Assembly (NCBI GenBank): GCA_964388785.1
Contig: CAYMBX010000031.1
Coordinates: 1 to 12,760 of the forward strand
Length of the DNA stretch: 12,760 nucleotides
Source: VGKU01 sp964388785
GTDB taxonomy: Bacteria; Patescibacteriota; Patescibacteriia; UBA9934; GWF2-40-263
Reading direction: 5' to 3'
Part shown: positions 6,118 to 12,263 of the stretch, piece after piece
Position numbering within the stretch: the first letter of the stretch is position 1
How the letters are laid out: every line of letters begins with the position of its first letter
Notes under the pieces: generated by a model
Database searches by the model: none
Told to the model about the DNA's origin: nothing
Seen by the model: the letters and a program-made list of their open reading frames with translations, nothing else
Position numbers and translations under genes: made by a program

Positions 6118-7185
6118 TTGGAGAATTGACGTGCCTGTTTCCACAACTGTGTCCACATTCGTTTCAGCCGTCGCGTTTACATTTGCATCCTCGGTGCTCT
6201 CGGCTTCGGCCTCAACTTCAACTTCGATTTCAGCTTCTGCTTCCGTTTGTGTTTCTCCGGTAAAGAGTTCCTTTAAGCTCTGAAGAAAATTGTGTCGGCG
6301 TTCAAGCTGTGCTTCGTACGTTTCTTGCTGATCTTGAAGAACTTCGCGGCGTCGCTCAAGCTGGGCCTGATATTTTTCTTGTTGCTCCTGAAGGACTTCA
6401 CGTCGGCGTTCCAACAAATTTTGTTTTTTCTCTTGTTCCTCCAGGAGAGATTCCCGTCGGCGTTCAAGCTGTGCTTCGTACGTTTCTTGCTGATCTTGAA
6501 GAACTTCGCGGCGTCGCTCAAGCTGGGCCTGATATTTTTCTTGCTGTTCCTTGAGATAGGCTTCGCGTCGGGCCTTTGCTGCCGCAAGCTCTTCATCACT
6601 AACCCCTACGTCCTCAAGAACGTTGATTTCCGATTCAAGAAAGGCTTCCATACGTTCGCGCAAATGCGCGGCTGCTTGCAAATTCCCCTTTGTTTCCACC
6701 TCTTCCGTCAGAGCGGCTGAATTGGCTTCATGTTCGCGCATACGCTCAATCATACGTTTGCGCAGTGCTTCGTCGAGTTTTCCTTGCTCTTGAGCTTTCA
6801 GTGCCTCTTGTGCACGTCGATGTGCACGCTCAAGTTCCCATTCGGCCTTTTGTTCCGCACGCATCGCAAGCGCTTCGCGGATTTCTTCATTCACGTGAAT
6901 TTTTACCGGATAAAGAACTTCTCCTGGGAGGGCATTCTCGGCCGCAAATGTCGTTCCGGTTCCGAGCATAAGGGCCATAATGACTGCAATAACGGGCATA
7001 GGAAGTTTTCCATTTAGGGTGAGTAACGGAAGCAGATGGAACCGCTTCTGTCCTAGAGGACGAGTTTCCTGCCCCATTCTTTCCTCTTTAGAAAGATTCA
7101 TCGCTAAAATTAAACGATCGCGAATCGCCTCTTTGGCGTTCGCGTTCATTCGCAGCTTCTTTATCTGTTTAAACGGGGAGTTCAT
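6115..7185 (-). CDS. DUF5667-like membrane protein with 18-residue helical repeats
   Basis: This 356-residue protein has a short cytoplasmic N-terminus, one membrane segment (about 61-82) and a long charged extracytoplasmic part. The segment after the membrane (FAAENALPGEVLYPVK, 80-95) is characteristic of DUF5667 proteins, which in Patescibacteria often follow ECF sigma genes. By position it may be an anti-sigma or stress-sensing partner; that role is inferred. Helical region 96-205 leads to five back-to-back 18-residue repeats (211-300), consensus LQEQQEKYQAQLERRREV, with no indels, then an acidic Thr/Glu/Ala-rich tail (301-356). The start at 7185 (MNSPFKQIKKL) overlaps the sigma gene by 17 bases and gives a typical N-terminus. 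ATG at 7194 or 7149 is possible, and none has a strong Shine-Dalgarno site, so coupling to the sigma gene is likely. Confidence 0.75.
   Translation of the reverse strand: MNSPFKQIKKLRMNANAKEAIRDRLILAMNLSKEERMGQETRPLGQKRFHLLPLLTLNGKLPMPVIAVIMALMLGTGTTFAAENALPGEVLYPVKIHVNEEIREALAMRAEQKAEWELERAHRRAQEALKAQEQGKLDEALRKRMIERMREHEANSAALTEEVETKGNLQAAAHLRERMEAFLESEINVLEDVGVSDEELAAAKARREAYLKEQQEKYQAQLERRREVLQDQQETYEAQLERRRESLLEEQEKKQNLLERRREVLQEQQEKYQAQLERRREVLQDQQETYEAQLERRHNFLQSLKELFTGETQTEAEAEIEVEVEAEAESTEDANVNATAETNVDTVVETGTSILQ
6286..6555 (-). repeat. five tandem 54-bp repeats encoding 18-residue helices
   Basis: Units are 6286-6339, 6340-6393, 6394-6447, 6448-6501 and 6502-6555, read in the minus direction as repeats 5 to 1. 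Bases 6294-6381 are identical to 6456-6543 over 88 bp, an offset of 162 bp or three units. The middle unit (LLEEQEKKQNLLERRREV) is the most diverged. The identity at DNA level implies recent duplication or gene conversion of a two-unit block. Confidence 0.95.
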
Positions 7186-7702
7186 TCGAAACATACTTTT
7201 GTTTGAGCATTTTTTTGGCGCGATGAATTCTGACGGAAATGGCATTAGGTGTTTCTCCCAAAATTTCGGCAATTTCTTTCGGGCCGTATCCTTCCACAAA
7301 ACGGAGCACGAGCAAGTCACGATCATGCTCATCCATTTGATCCATCATTTCCTGCAGGCGTCCGCACTCTACTTCCAGTTCAATCGTTTGGGCTTCGTGT
7401 CCTTTTGGGTCAAATCCGGCTTCTTTTAATGAGTCCAAAGAGGTATTGCCGGTTTCTTTCCTTCTTTGACGGTCAATGATCAGGTTCCTTGCCGTTTGGT
7501 AGAGAAAGGCTCTCAGGTTTCTCACCTCGTTGCCTTCACAGAGGTATTGCCATGATTTTGTGAACGTTTCTTGGACCAAGTCTTCGGCAACAGCCTTGCT
7601 GTTGCGCACTCGAAAAAAACAATAGCGATAAATGGCATCTGCATATTGGTCGTATGCGTCCAAGAATTGCTTTTCGATTTTTTGAGGGTTCATACCCGGC
7701 AT
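7169..7702 (-). CDS. ECF-type RNA polymerase sigma-70 factor
   Basis: A 177-residue sigma factor with only regions 2 and 4. Region 2 (about 20-83) contains YADAIYRYCFFRVRNSKAVAEDLVQETF and ends NLRAFLYQTARNLIIDRQRR, the core-binding and -10-recognition part. Region 4 (about 115-168) contains LLVLRFVEGYGPKEIAEILG and the recognition helix TPNAISVRIHRAKKML. It directs RNA polymerase to a specific promoter set, which cannot be read from this window. The 3' end overlaps the DUF5667-like gene, a candidate regulator of its activity. Its own promoter looks housekeeping (TTGACA-17-TACGAT), so autoregulation is not evident. ATG at 7702 was chosen; ATG at 7693 (MNPQKIEKQ) is equally plausible, and neither has a clear Shine-Dalgarno site. 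Confidence 0.92.
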   Translation of the reverse strand: MPGMNPQKIEKQFLDAYDQYADAIYRYCFFRVRNSKAVAEDLVQETFTKSWQYLCEGNEVRNLRAFLYQTARNLIIDRQRRKETGNTSLDSLKEAGFDPKGHEAQTIELEVECGRLQEMMDQMDEHDRDLLVLRFVEGYGPKEIAEILGETPNAISVRIHRAKKMLKQKYVSNELPV

Positions 7703-7756
7703 AAGGAGACGTTATTCCGCTTAGATTCTTACAGAAGTCTCGCTTTCGAAAAATCC

Positions 7757-7785
7757 ATCGTAGGCATTTTTTTCGGTTTTGTCAA
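7757..7785 (-). promoter_or_regulatory. promoter of the ECF sigma operon
   Basis: On the minus strand, TTGACA (7785-7780), a 17-base spacer and TACGAT (7762-7757) form a near-consensus promoter. The leader to 7702 is about 48 bases. The -35 box shares bases 7780-7784 with the -35 box of the divergent holA promoter. Confidence 0.8.
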
Positions 7786-7807
7786 CGTGTGATTCTTGCA
7801 CTACAAT
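7779..7807 (+). promoter_or_regulatory. promoter of holA, predicted nearly leaderless
   Basis: TTGTCA (7779-7784), a 17-base spacer and TACAAT (7802-7807) are close to consensus. Initiation near 7814 would leave only about three bases before the ATG at 7817. Confidence 0.7.
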
Positions 7808-7816
7808 CAAGTCGCT

Positions 7817-8791
7817 ATGCTTATTTTGATCTATGGCGATGATGGATTCCGTGCACAGGAGAAAATGATCCAGATGAAAGATGCATTTCTGGAGAAGTTT
7901 GATCCATCCGGGATGAACGTCGCACAGTTTCCGAACAAAGATTCAGCAAAAATCGAAATTGCAGATGCACTGCAGTCCATCTGCTCATATCCATTTTTGG
8001 GATCCAAACGGATGGTGATTATCACGGGGCTGTTTGATCAGTTGAAAAAGGGCGACGAAACGCTCTGGCTTGAAGGATTTTCACGCATGCCGGAAACTAC
8101 CATCGTGCTTTTGGTTGAATTCGGTCCTACCGCATCACTTGAAAAAAAGAAACTATTTAAAGAGATCGCCGCATTGGGAGAGGTTCACAAATACACCTTT
8201 CCGAAATTGGAGGGCGCGGCACTGACCAAGTGGGTGACGCAGCGTATTGCGGCACGTGGGGCCATGATCGAGCCGGCAGCGTTGTCCGAGCTCGTGGTGC
8301 GTGTTGGTCCGGATTTGTGGCAGATGCATCAGGAGATCGAAAAGCTGATTGCCTATGCAAACCATACACGTATAAGTTCTAGCATGGTTGATGAACTTGT
8401 GCGTGCTTCGTTTGAGAGTAAAATTTTCGAATTGATGGATGCGCTTTCAAAAAAGCAACGTGAGCGCACGCTCACGTTGCTCGAACAAGAACGCCTTGCG
8501 GGCAGTGATGATCATTATCTTTTGACCATGCTTGGTCGACAAATCCGTATTCTAATAGGCGTGCGTGCGTGTCTTGACGAACATCCGCGTACATCCAAAC
8601 AAGAGATCGCCGCGCGCATCGATGTCCATCCGTTTGTGGCGCAAAAGGCACTCGAACAAGCGAGACTGTTTTCGTTTGAAGACTTAAAACGGGCTCATGA
8701 AATGCTGTTTCAATTTGATCGAGACCTGAAGTCGGGGCGTATCAATGCGATGCTTGCCACAGATCTGATCGCGGACTCGCTTTTGCGTTGA
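7817..8791 (+). CDS. holA: DNA polymerase III subunit delta
   Basis: This 324-residue clamp-loader delta subunit opens the beta sliding clamp during replication. The N-terminal domain starts MLILIYGDDGFRAQEK, a degenerate P-loop-like region lacking the Walker lysine-threonine pair, as expected for delta. It continues through SYPFLGSKRMVIITGL (about 56-71) and TTIVLLVEFG. Helical linker and collar segments follow, with SSSMVDELVRASFESKIFELMDAL and a C-terminal HPFVAQKALEQARLFSFEDLKRAH, typical of the family. I chose ATG at 7817 because the MLILIYGDDG start matches the family and the upstream in-frame TTG (7796) lies before the predicted transcription start. The gene faces rpsT across a shared terminator. 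Confidence 0.92.
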   Translation: MLILIYGDDGFRAQEKMIQMKDAFLEKFDPSGMNVAQFPNKDSAKIEIADALQSICSYPFLGSKRMVIITGLFDQLKKGDETLWLEGFSRMPETTIVLLVEFGPTASLEKKKLFKEIAALGEVHKYTFPKLEGAALTKWVTQRIAARGAMIEPAALSELVVRVGPDLWQMHQEIEKLIAYANHTRISSSMVDELVRASFESKIFELMDALSKKQRERTLTLLEQERLAGSDDHYLLTMLGRQIRILIGVRACLDEHPRTSKQEIAARIDVHPFVAQKALEQARLFSFEDLKRAHEMLFQFDRDLKSGRINAMLATDLIADSLLR

Positions 8792-8811
8792 TTTTCGACA
8801 TTTCATTATCG

Positions 8812-8838
8812 AAAAACACCCCCGTAGGGGTGTTTTTT
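8812..8838. terminator. bidirectional terminator between holA and rpsT
   Basis: AAAAACACCCC (8812-8822) pairs with GGGGTGTTTTT (8827-8837) around a CGTA loop, with A-runs and T-runs on both sides so it works in both directions. An upstream inverted repeat (TTTTCGA 8792-8798 with TCGAAAA 8809-8815) overlaps its A-rich foot and might compete weakly. The last T residues overlap the rpsT stop codon. Confidence 0.9.
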
Positions 8839-9106
8839 AACTCTTGGTGAGCGCGTTGAGTTTCTTCATCAGTCGCGATTTGTAGCGTGCGACCGTATTT
8901 TTTTTGAAGATGCTTTTTCCTTGCGCTTTGTCGAGCTTTTTGCCGACCAGACGAGCAATTTCTTTGGCTTCTTCAAGCTGTTTTCCCGTGATGGCTTTTC
9001 GCAGCTTCACACGCAGTGACTTGATTTCCGCTTGGATGAGCTTATTACGCTCAGCCCGCTTTTTGCTTTGTCGGAGCGCCTTTTTGGCGTTTGCGAGATT
9101 TGGCAT
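8837..9106 (-). CDS. rpsT: 30S ribosomal protein S20
   Basis: An 89-residue, strongly basic protein with the standard S20 N-terminus MPNLANAKKALRQSKKRAERNK and the C-terminal pattern GKSIFKKNTVARYKSRLMKKLN. It binds 16S rRNA in the body of the small subunit and is needed for 30S assembly. The length matches the family (about 85-90). The open frame continues upstream to 9175, but family alignment and the promoter place the start at ATG 9106. No Shine-Dalgarno site is visible, and the predicted leader is only about ten bases. Upstream rmuC lies in the same direction with no terminator between, so readthrough is possible. Confidence 0.96.
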   Translation of the reverse strand: MPNLANAKKALRQSKKRAERNKLIQAEIKSLRVKLRKAITGKQLEEAKEIARLVGKKLDKAQGKSIFKKNTVARYKSRLMKKLNALTKS

Positions 9107-9122
9107 ATAGTTGAACGCGGAT

Positions 9123-9150
9123 AGTATAGTTGAGTATGAAAAAATGTCAA
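9123..9150 (-). promoter_or_regulatory. rpsT: promoter of rpsT
   Basis: On the minus strand, a perfect TTGACA (9150-9145), a 16-base spacer and TATACT (9128-9123) form a strong promoter. It sits between the rmuC stop (9159) and rpsT. Initiation is expected near 9116. Confidence 0.85.
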
Positions 9151-9158
9151 TATCTGGC

Positions 9159-10280
9159 TCAATCCTCGGCCTCAACGATCAGATCGATTTCCACGGGTTC
9201 CATTTGCTTCCCGGCAGACCCTTCCGTGATTTTGTAGACATCCTTATCAATTTTTTTGAGTTCTTTTGAAGATGCGGTATAGGCACGAACAGTTGTTTCA
9301 AGGTGTTTGCCCAGTCGGTTGTGGTGGTCTTCGTAGGCTTTCATGTGTCTCATGAGTTGCTCTGTTTGTTTTTGAATATCTTTGACAGAGTCTTCAATTT
9401 GCAGAGCCTTGAGGCCCAGAATAACCGTCTGAAGATAAGCAAAAAATGAAGTGGGCGAGACGATCATGACGCCTTTCTCGAAGCCGTACTCAATTAAGTT
9501 GCGTGTGTTGATTTTAACGGCTCCAACGTCGGCATTGATGAGATTGTGGTATACCCCTTCCGCTGGGACGAACATGAAGGCAAAATTGGATGTCCCCATT
9601 TCAGGCTGAATGTACTTCGACGTCTCATCGATACGCGTTTTCACATCAGATTTAAATTGCTTTTCCAGCTCTTCCCTTCTTTGTGCATCTGTTTCTTGCA
9701 CAATTCTGTTGTAGTTTTCTAACGAAAATTTTGCGTCAATTGGTATCAACATTTCTCGGATTTTGATCACAGCATCGGGAATCAGTCTCTGACCCGTGGA
9801 AGGATCTGTGCCGAGTTGGTATTGCATCTGATAGTGCCCGGATGGAAGAACCTGATTAAGCAGCGCTTCCAACCAGTATTCTCCAAGAATTCCTCGTTGT
9901 TTCGGATTTTTTAAAATGTGTTCGATACTTTTGAGTTGTTCCGAGAAGTTCAGAATTTGCTTATTGGTTGTGTCGAGTGTGAATAGTCGCTCATTCACAT
10001 CTTTGAAAACCGACATGGTCTGATGAAAGTGCTTTTGCAAGGTCGAAGACGACTCCGTCATATTCTGCATCAGACGCTCATGCATGAGATCGAGTTTCTC
10101 TTGGACTTCCCTTCTTTGTGAGTTCGTTGTATCCTGCAGCTCGCGGCGAAGATCATTGAGCAATTGAAGATAGCTCTCGCTTTGTGGGTTTGTTGGAGAT
10201 GGGCGTTGTTTAACAGCCAAATAGACCACAATGAGCACAAGGACGATCACTGCTATAATAAGGAGCAGTTCTGGAGTCAT
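9159..10280 (-). CDS. rmuC: RmuC-family DNA recombination protein
   Basis: A 373-residue RmuC-like protein. The family limits inversion and recombination between short inverted repeats and is related in fold to PD-(D/E)XK nucleases. An N-terminal membrane anchor (about 5-23, LLLIIAVIVLVLIVVYLAV) is followed by a coiled coil (about 35-100). The conserved domain (about 125-345) contains GILGEYWLEALL, IPIDAKFSLENY, FAFMFVPAEGVYHNLI and GVMIVSPTSFFAYLQT. It is shorter than the E. coli protein (about 475), mainly in the coiled coil and tail. ATG at 10280 directly follows an extended -10 promoter, implying a leaderless mRNA. The gene diverges from tRNA-Arg and runs toward rpsT. Confidence 0.93.
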   Translation of the reverse strand: MTPELLLIIAVIVLVLIVVYLAVKQRPSPTNPQSESYLQLLNDLRRELQDTTNSQRREVQEKLDLMHERLMQNMTESSSTLQKHFHQTMSVFKDVNERLFTLDTTNKQILNFSEQLKSIEHILKNPKQRGILGEYWLEALLNQVLPSGHYQMQYQLGTDPSTGQRLIPDAVIKIREMLIPIDAKFSLENYNRIVQETDAQRREELEKQFKSDVKTRIDETSKYIQPEMGTSNFAFMFVPAEGVYHNLINADVGAVKINTRNLIEYGFEKGVMIVSPTSFFAYLQTVILGLKALQIEDSVKDIQKQTEQLMRHMKAYEDHHNRLGKHLETTVRAYTASSKELKKIDKDVYKITEGSAGKQMEPVEIDLIVEAED

Positions 10281-10288
10281 AGGAATCC

Positions 10289-10297
10289 ATTATAGCA
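10289..10297 (-). promoter_or_regulatory. rmuC: extended -10 promoter of rmuC
   Basis: On the minus strand TGC directly precedes a perfect TATAAT (10294-10289). No good -35 box is present, as expected when an extended -10 is used. Initiation near 10282 would be about two bases from the ATG at 10280. Confidence 0.65.
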
Positions 10298-10324
10298 GAT
10301 AAATAGTTTCATTTTACGACACAT

Positions 10325-10399
10325 GTCCTCGTAGCTCAATGGATAGAGCAACAGCGTCCTAAGCTGGGGATGGAGGTTCGACTCCTCCCGAGGGCACCA
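10325..10399 (+). tRNA. tRNA-Arg (anticodon CCT)
   Basis: A complete cloverleaf of 75 bases reads AGG codons. The acceptor arms are GTCCTCG and CGAGGGC, the D arm GCTC/GAGC, and the anticodon loop GTCCTAA with CCT at its centre. The T arm is GGAGG-TTCGACT-CCTCC, the discriminator is A, and CCA is encoded (10397-10399). The first anticodon-stem position is an A-G mismatch and the variable loop has four bases; neither prevents folding. No clear promoter is visible upstream. Confidence 0.93.
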
Positions 10400-10409
10400 G
10401 CCGATACAT

Positions 10410-10889
10410 ATGGATTCAGTGATTAAATTTCTGCAGTCTCAGAAGTTACTTGCTATTGCCACAGCTGATTCTGCCGGCGCATGGATAGCTAACGTGTACT
10501 TTGTGTCAGATGATTCGGCGACTTTGTACTTCATCAGTCCTGAGTCCACTCGTCATAGTCAAATGATTATTGAAAATTCAACCGTTGCTATTTCGGTGGC
10601 CTGGTTTGATCCAAAGAATCATGTTGATCGAAAAGCCGTTCAGGCAACCGGGTCATGCACTCAGGTGGTTGACTCTGATGAAATCAGAAAGGCTATACAA
10701 CTTCATAATTCAGAATTTCCAGAATTTGCAAAACGGATTACGCCTGAATGGATTGCAACGAATGAATTCGGTTCAAGAGTTTGGAAAATTGTCCCTGACT
10801 TCATTAAGTACTGGGATGATGAATTGTTTGGCGACGATGAAAGTGTGGAGATAAATGTTTCACGTGAAACATTCAGACAGACTTCATGA
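10410..10889 (+). CDS. pyridoxamine 5'-phosphate oxidase-like split-barrel protein
   Basis: This 159-residue protein resembles the PNPOx-like FMN-binding split-barrel superfamily, by the order VIKFLQSQKLLAIATADSAG, WIANVYFVSDD, LYFISPESTRHSQMI and TVAISVAWFDP. It may be a small flavin-dependent oxidoreductase or F420/FMN-binding protein; the substrate is unknown. It starts ten bases after tRNA-Arg and is probably cotranscribed with it. No strong Shine-Dalgarno site is seen. The C-terminal residues after the conserved domain (NVSRETF within the last dozen) are encoded by a parS site, so that part of the protein is likely dictated by the DNA element rather than by protein function. The family often has about 130-150 residues, consistent with a short added tail. 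Confidence 0.8.
   Translation: MDSVIKFLQSQKLLAIATADSAGAWIANVYFVSDDSATLYFISPESTRHSQMIIENSTVAISVAWFDPKNHVDRKAVQATGSCTQVVDSDEIRKAIQLHNSEFPEFAKRITPEWIATNEFGSRVWKIVPDFIKYWDDELFGDDESVEINVSRETFRQTS
10856..10871. promoter_or_regulatory. parS: parS site 1 (ParB-binding centromere), inside a gene
   Basis: TGTTTCACGTGAAACA is a perfect match to the conserved bacterial chromosomal parS palindrome bound by ParB/Spo0J. Flanking bases extend the symmetry to 10854-10873. It lies within the last codons of the split-barrel gene. ParB loads here and spreads to organise and segregate the chromosome. Confidence 0.93.
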
Positions 10890-10900
10890 GAAACTGAAAT

Positions 10901-10916
10901 TGTTTCACGTGAAACA
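10901..10916. promoter_or_regulatory. parS: parS site 2 (ParB-binding centromere)
   Basis: A second perfect TGTTTCACGTGAAACA starts exactly 45 bp after the first. Its flanks extend the perfect palindrome to 24 bp (10897-10920). It lies between the split-barrel gene and tRNA-Ala. Confidence 0.93.
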
Positions 10917-10936
10917 ATTTGAAAGAAGTGCAACAA

Positions 10937-11012
10937 GGGCCTGTAGCTCAGTTGGTAGAGCGTCGCATTCGCATTGCGAAGGTCAGGGGTTCGACTCCCC
11001 TCAGGTCCACCA
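10937..11012 (+). tRNA. tRNA-Ala (anticodon CGC)
   Basis: A complete 76-base cloverleaf. The acceptor arms GGGCCTG and CAGGTCC contain the G3-U70 wobble that identifies alanine tRNAs. D arm GCTC/GAGC, anticodon stem TCGCA/TGCGA with loop TTCGCAT (CGC, reads GCG), T arm AGGGG-TTCGACT-CCCCT, discriminator A and encoded CCA (11010-11012). It starts 20 bases after the second parS palindrome core. Confidence 0.96.
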
Positions 11013-11013
11013 C

Positions 11014-11043
11014 ATAAACACCCAGTCCTGGCTGGGTGTTTAT
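11014..11043 (+). terminator. probable terminator after tRNA-Ala
   Basis: ATAAACACCCAG (11014-11025) pairs perfectly over 12 bases with 11032-11043 around a six-base loop. The T-rich part is mostly inside the stem (GTGTTTAT), so the U-tract is weak, but the position just after the tRNA fits termination or 3'-end formation. Confidence 0.7.
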
Positions 11044-11303
11044 GTTTGGGTGTGAATGTTTGAATATTCCGATCAGATAGAAGAGAAGTTGGAATCCTGT
11101 TCGTTCTGTGAGGTATGTGGGGTTTGCTTGAGTCCATAAAATTTATACGAGACTAGACTTTTTGTTTACACTAGTGTTCACAAAATAGGTGATTGTGGAT
11201 AAGTCATGTCAATTTCATTAATAAAAGCGCAAATTGATAAGAGTCAGGGAGAAATTTTCAAGAAAGTGGACAACTTTTTAGCTAAAATTAGATAAAAAAT
11301 GGA
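11044..11303. other. AT-rich gene-free stretch with one perfect DnaA box
   Basis: From tRNA-Ala to the surface-protein gene there are 341 gene-free bases. Apart from the tRNA terminator and the downstream promoter, this stretch holds a perfect DnaA box (TGTGGATAA at 11194-11202, TTATCCACA on the minus strand), a weaker look-alike AGTGGACAA (11265-11273, two mismatches), and a ten-base palindrome ACACTAGTGT (11168-11177). Bases 11135-11303 are strongly AT-rich. I see no open frame or known RNA. It could be part of an origin, but a single strict box is weak evidence. Confidence 0.35.
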
Positions 11304-11332
11304 TTGACGACAATTTGTATTCATGATACTAT
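11304..11332 (+). promoter_or_regulatory. promoter of the secreted-protein operon
   Basis: TTGACG (11304-11309), a 17-base spacer and TACTAT (11327-11332) form a good sigma70-type promoter. Initiation near 11339 is followed at once by the Shine-Dalgarno sequence AAAGGAG (11341-11347), six bases before the ATG at 11354. Confidence 0.8.
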
Positions 11333-11353
11333 ATATACGTAAAGGAGACTTTT

Positions 11354-12262
11354 ATGAAAAGACTTCTGGCAACCTTTGCAGCTGTGGGGGTTTTTGTATA
11401 TGCGCAGTTCGTAAGCGCTGCCATGACCTCTACAAGCTATCAGATCAGGTGGGACACGGTCAGCACCGGTGGTTCTGATCAGTCCGGTTCAGCCAGTTAC
11501 CTGCTCAGGGATAGTGTTTCGGGGATCGATGGTAGCGCTGCAAGCAGTACAACCTATCAGGTCGCAGATGGGTATCGTGCCGGAGTCTTTGATCAAATTA
11601 TCTCTTTCGATCTTTACAGCCAGGATTCTGCATCCGAAAAAAGCGCGTTGTCTCTTGCTTCAAATACACTAACCGTTTCCTCAACGACAGGACTCTCCGT
11701 CGGGGAATATGCGGCGATCGTTCAAGATCGCGGTGCTTCTCAGGTTGTGGGTATTGGTAAAATCTCCTCGCTCACAGCTACAACAGTGGTCTTCGACAGG
11801 ATTGTAACCGGAACGTCTTCTCCATCAATTGATGGATCGGGAGACTATCTCTATCCACTTACGAGTTCAGCTCTTGTGCTGGAAAGTGTGGATGAACAAA
11901 CGGTTGCGACCGGAATTATCGGGTTTGAGGTGACGGTCGATAATGACAACGGATACGTTATCCAAGTGGTTGAAGACGGAAATTTAAGAAACGGCTCAGA
12001 AGTAATCGACGATGTCAGTGACGGGGAAGTCACGGCTGGTTCAGAGGAGTTTGGAGCACGTTCCTCGGATTCCTCGTTAGCCGGCTCAACGTTTGACACA
12101 CAAGACACCGCGATTACATCGGTGAATCAGGATTTGGTCACACGCAGCACGTTCGCGTTTTACGACAGATCATTTGTGGTGTTTAAGCTGGCTGCATCGA
12201 CCAGTACGTCCGCCTTAACCTATAGCAATACGATCACATTCATCGCATCTGGAAATTTCTAG
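11354..12262 (+). CDS. secreted beta-rich surface protein
   Basis: A 302-residue protein with a signal peptide (about 1-23, MKRLLATFAAVGVFVYAQ then FVSAA). The mature part is rich in Ser, Thr, Gly, Val and Asp and low in Lys. Residues 28-78 hold two related motifs of the form SYQIRWDTVSTGG...SGSASYLLRDSV and SSTTYQVADGYRAG, a pattern seen in many Patescibacterial surface proteins. The C-terminal region (about 185-302) alternates strands and ends ALTYSNTITFIASGNF, which recalls the closing strands of WxL-type cell-surface domains, but no WxL motif is seen. No membrane anchor or sortase signal follows. It has a strong Shine-Dalgarno site and is the first gene of an apparent operon; one base separates its stop from the next ATG. 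Function unknown; an envelope or adhesion role is inferred. Confidence 0.75.
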   Translation: MKRLLATFAAVGVFVYAQFVSAAMTSTSYQIRWDTVSTGGSDQSGSASYLLRDSVSGIDGSAASSTTYQVADGYRAGVFDQIISFDLYSQDSASEKSALSLASNTLTVSSTTGLSVGEYAAIVQDRGASQVVGIGKISSLTATTVVFDRIVTGTSSPSIDGSGDYLYPLTSSALVLESVDEQTVATGIIGFEVTVDNDNGYVIQVVEDGNLRNGSEVIDDVSDGEVTAGSEEFGARSSDSSLAGSTFDTQDTAITSVNQDLVTRSTFAFYDRSFVVFKLAASTSTSALTYSNTITFIASGNF

Positions 12263-12263
12263 T

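Noticed and set aside
6273..6720. Several overlapping frames with internal repeats on both strands
   Set aside because: They are out-of-frame readings of the 54-bp tandem repeats in the DUF5667-like gene.
6883..6906. Third parS-like palindrome (ATTCACGTGAAT) in the DUF5667-like gene
   Set aside because: Only the TTCACGTGAA core matches; five of the six flanking parS bases differ, and it sits in ordinary coding sequence.
10855..11055. Small plus-strand ORF starting MFHVKH across the parS sites and tRNA-Ala
   Set aside because: The MFHVKH pattern is what a parS sequence encodes in that frame, and the ORF runs through a tRNA gene.
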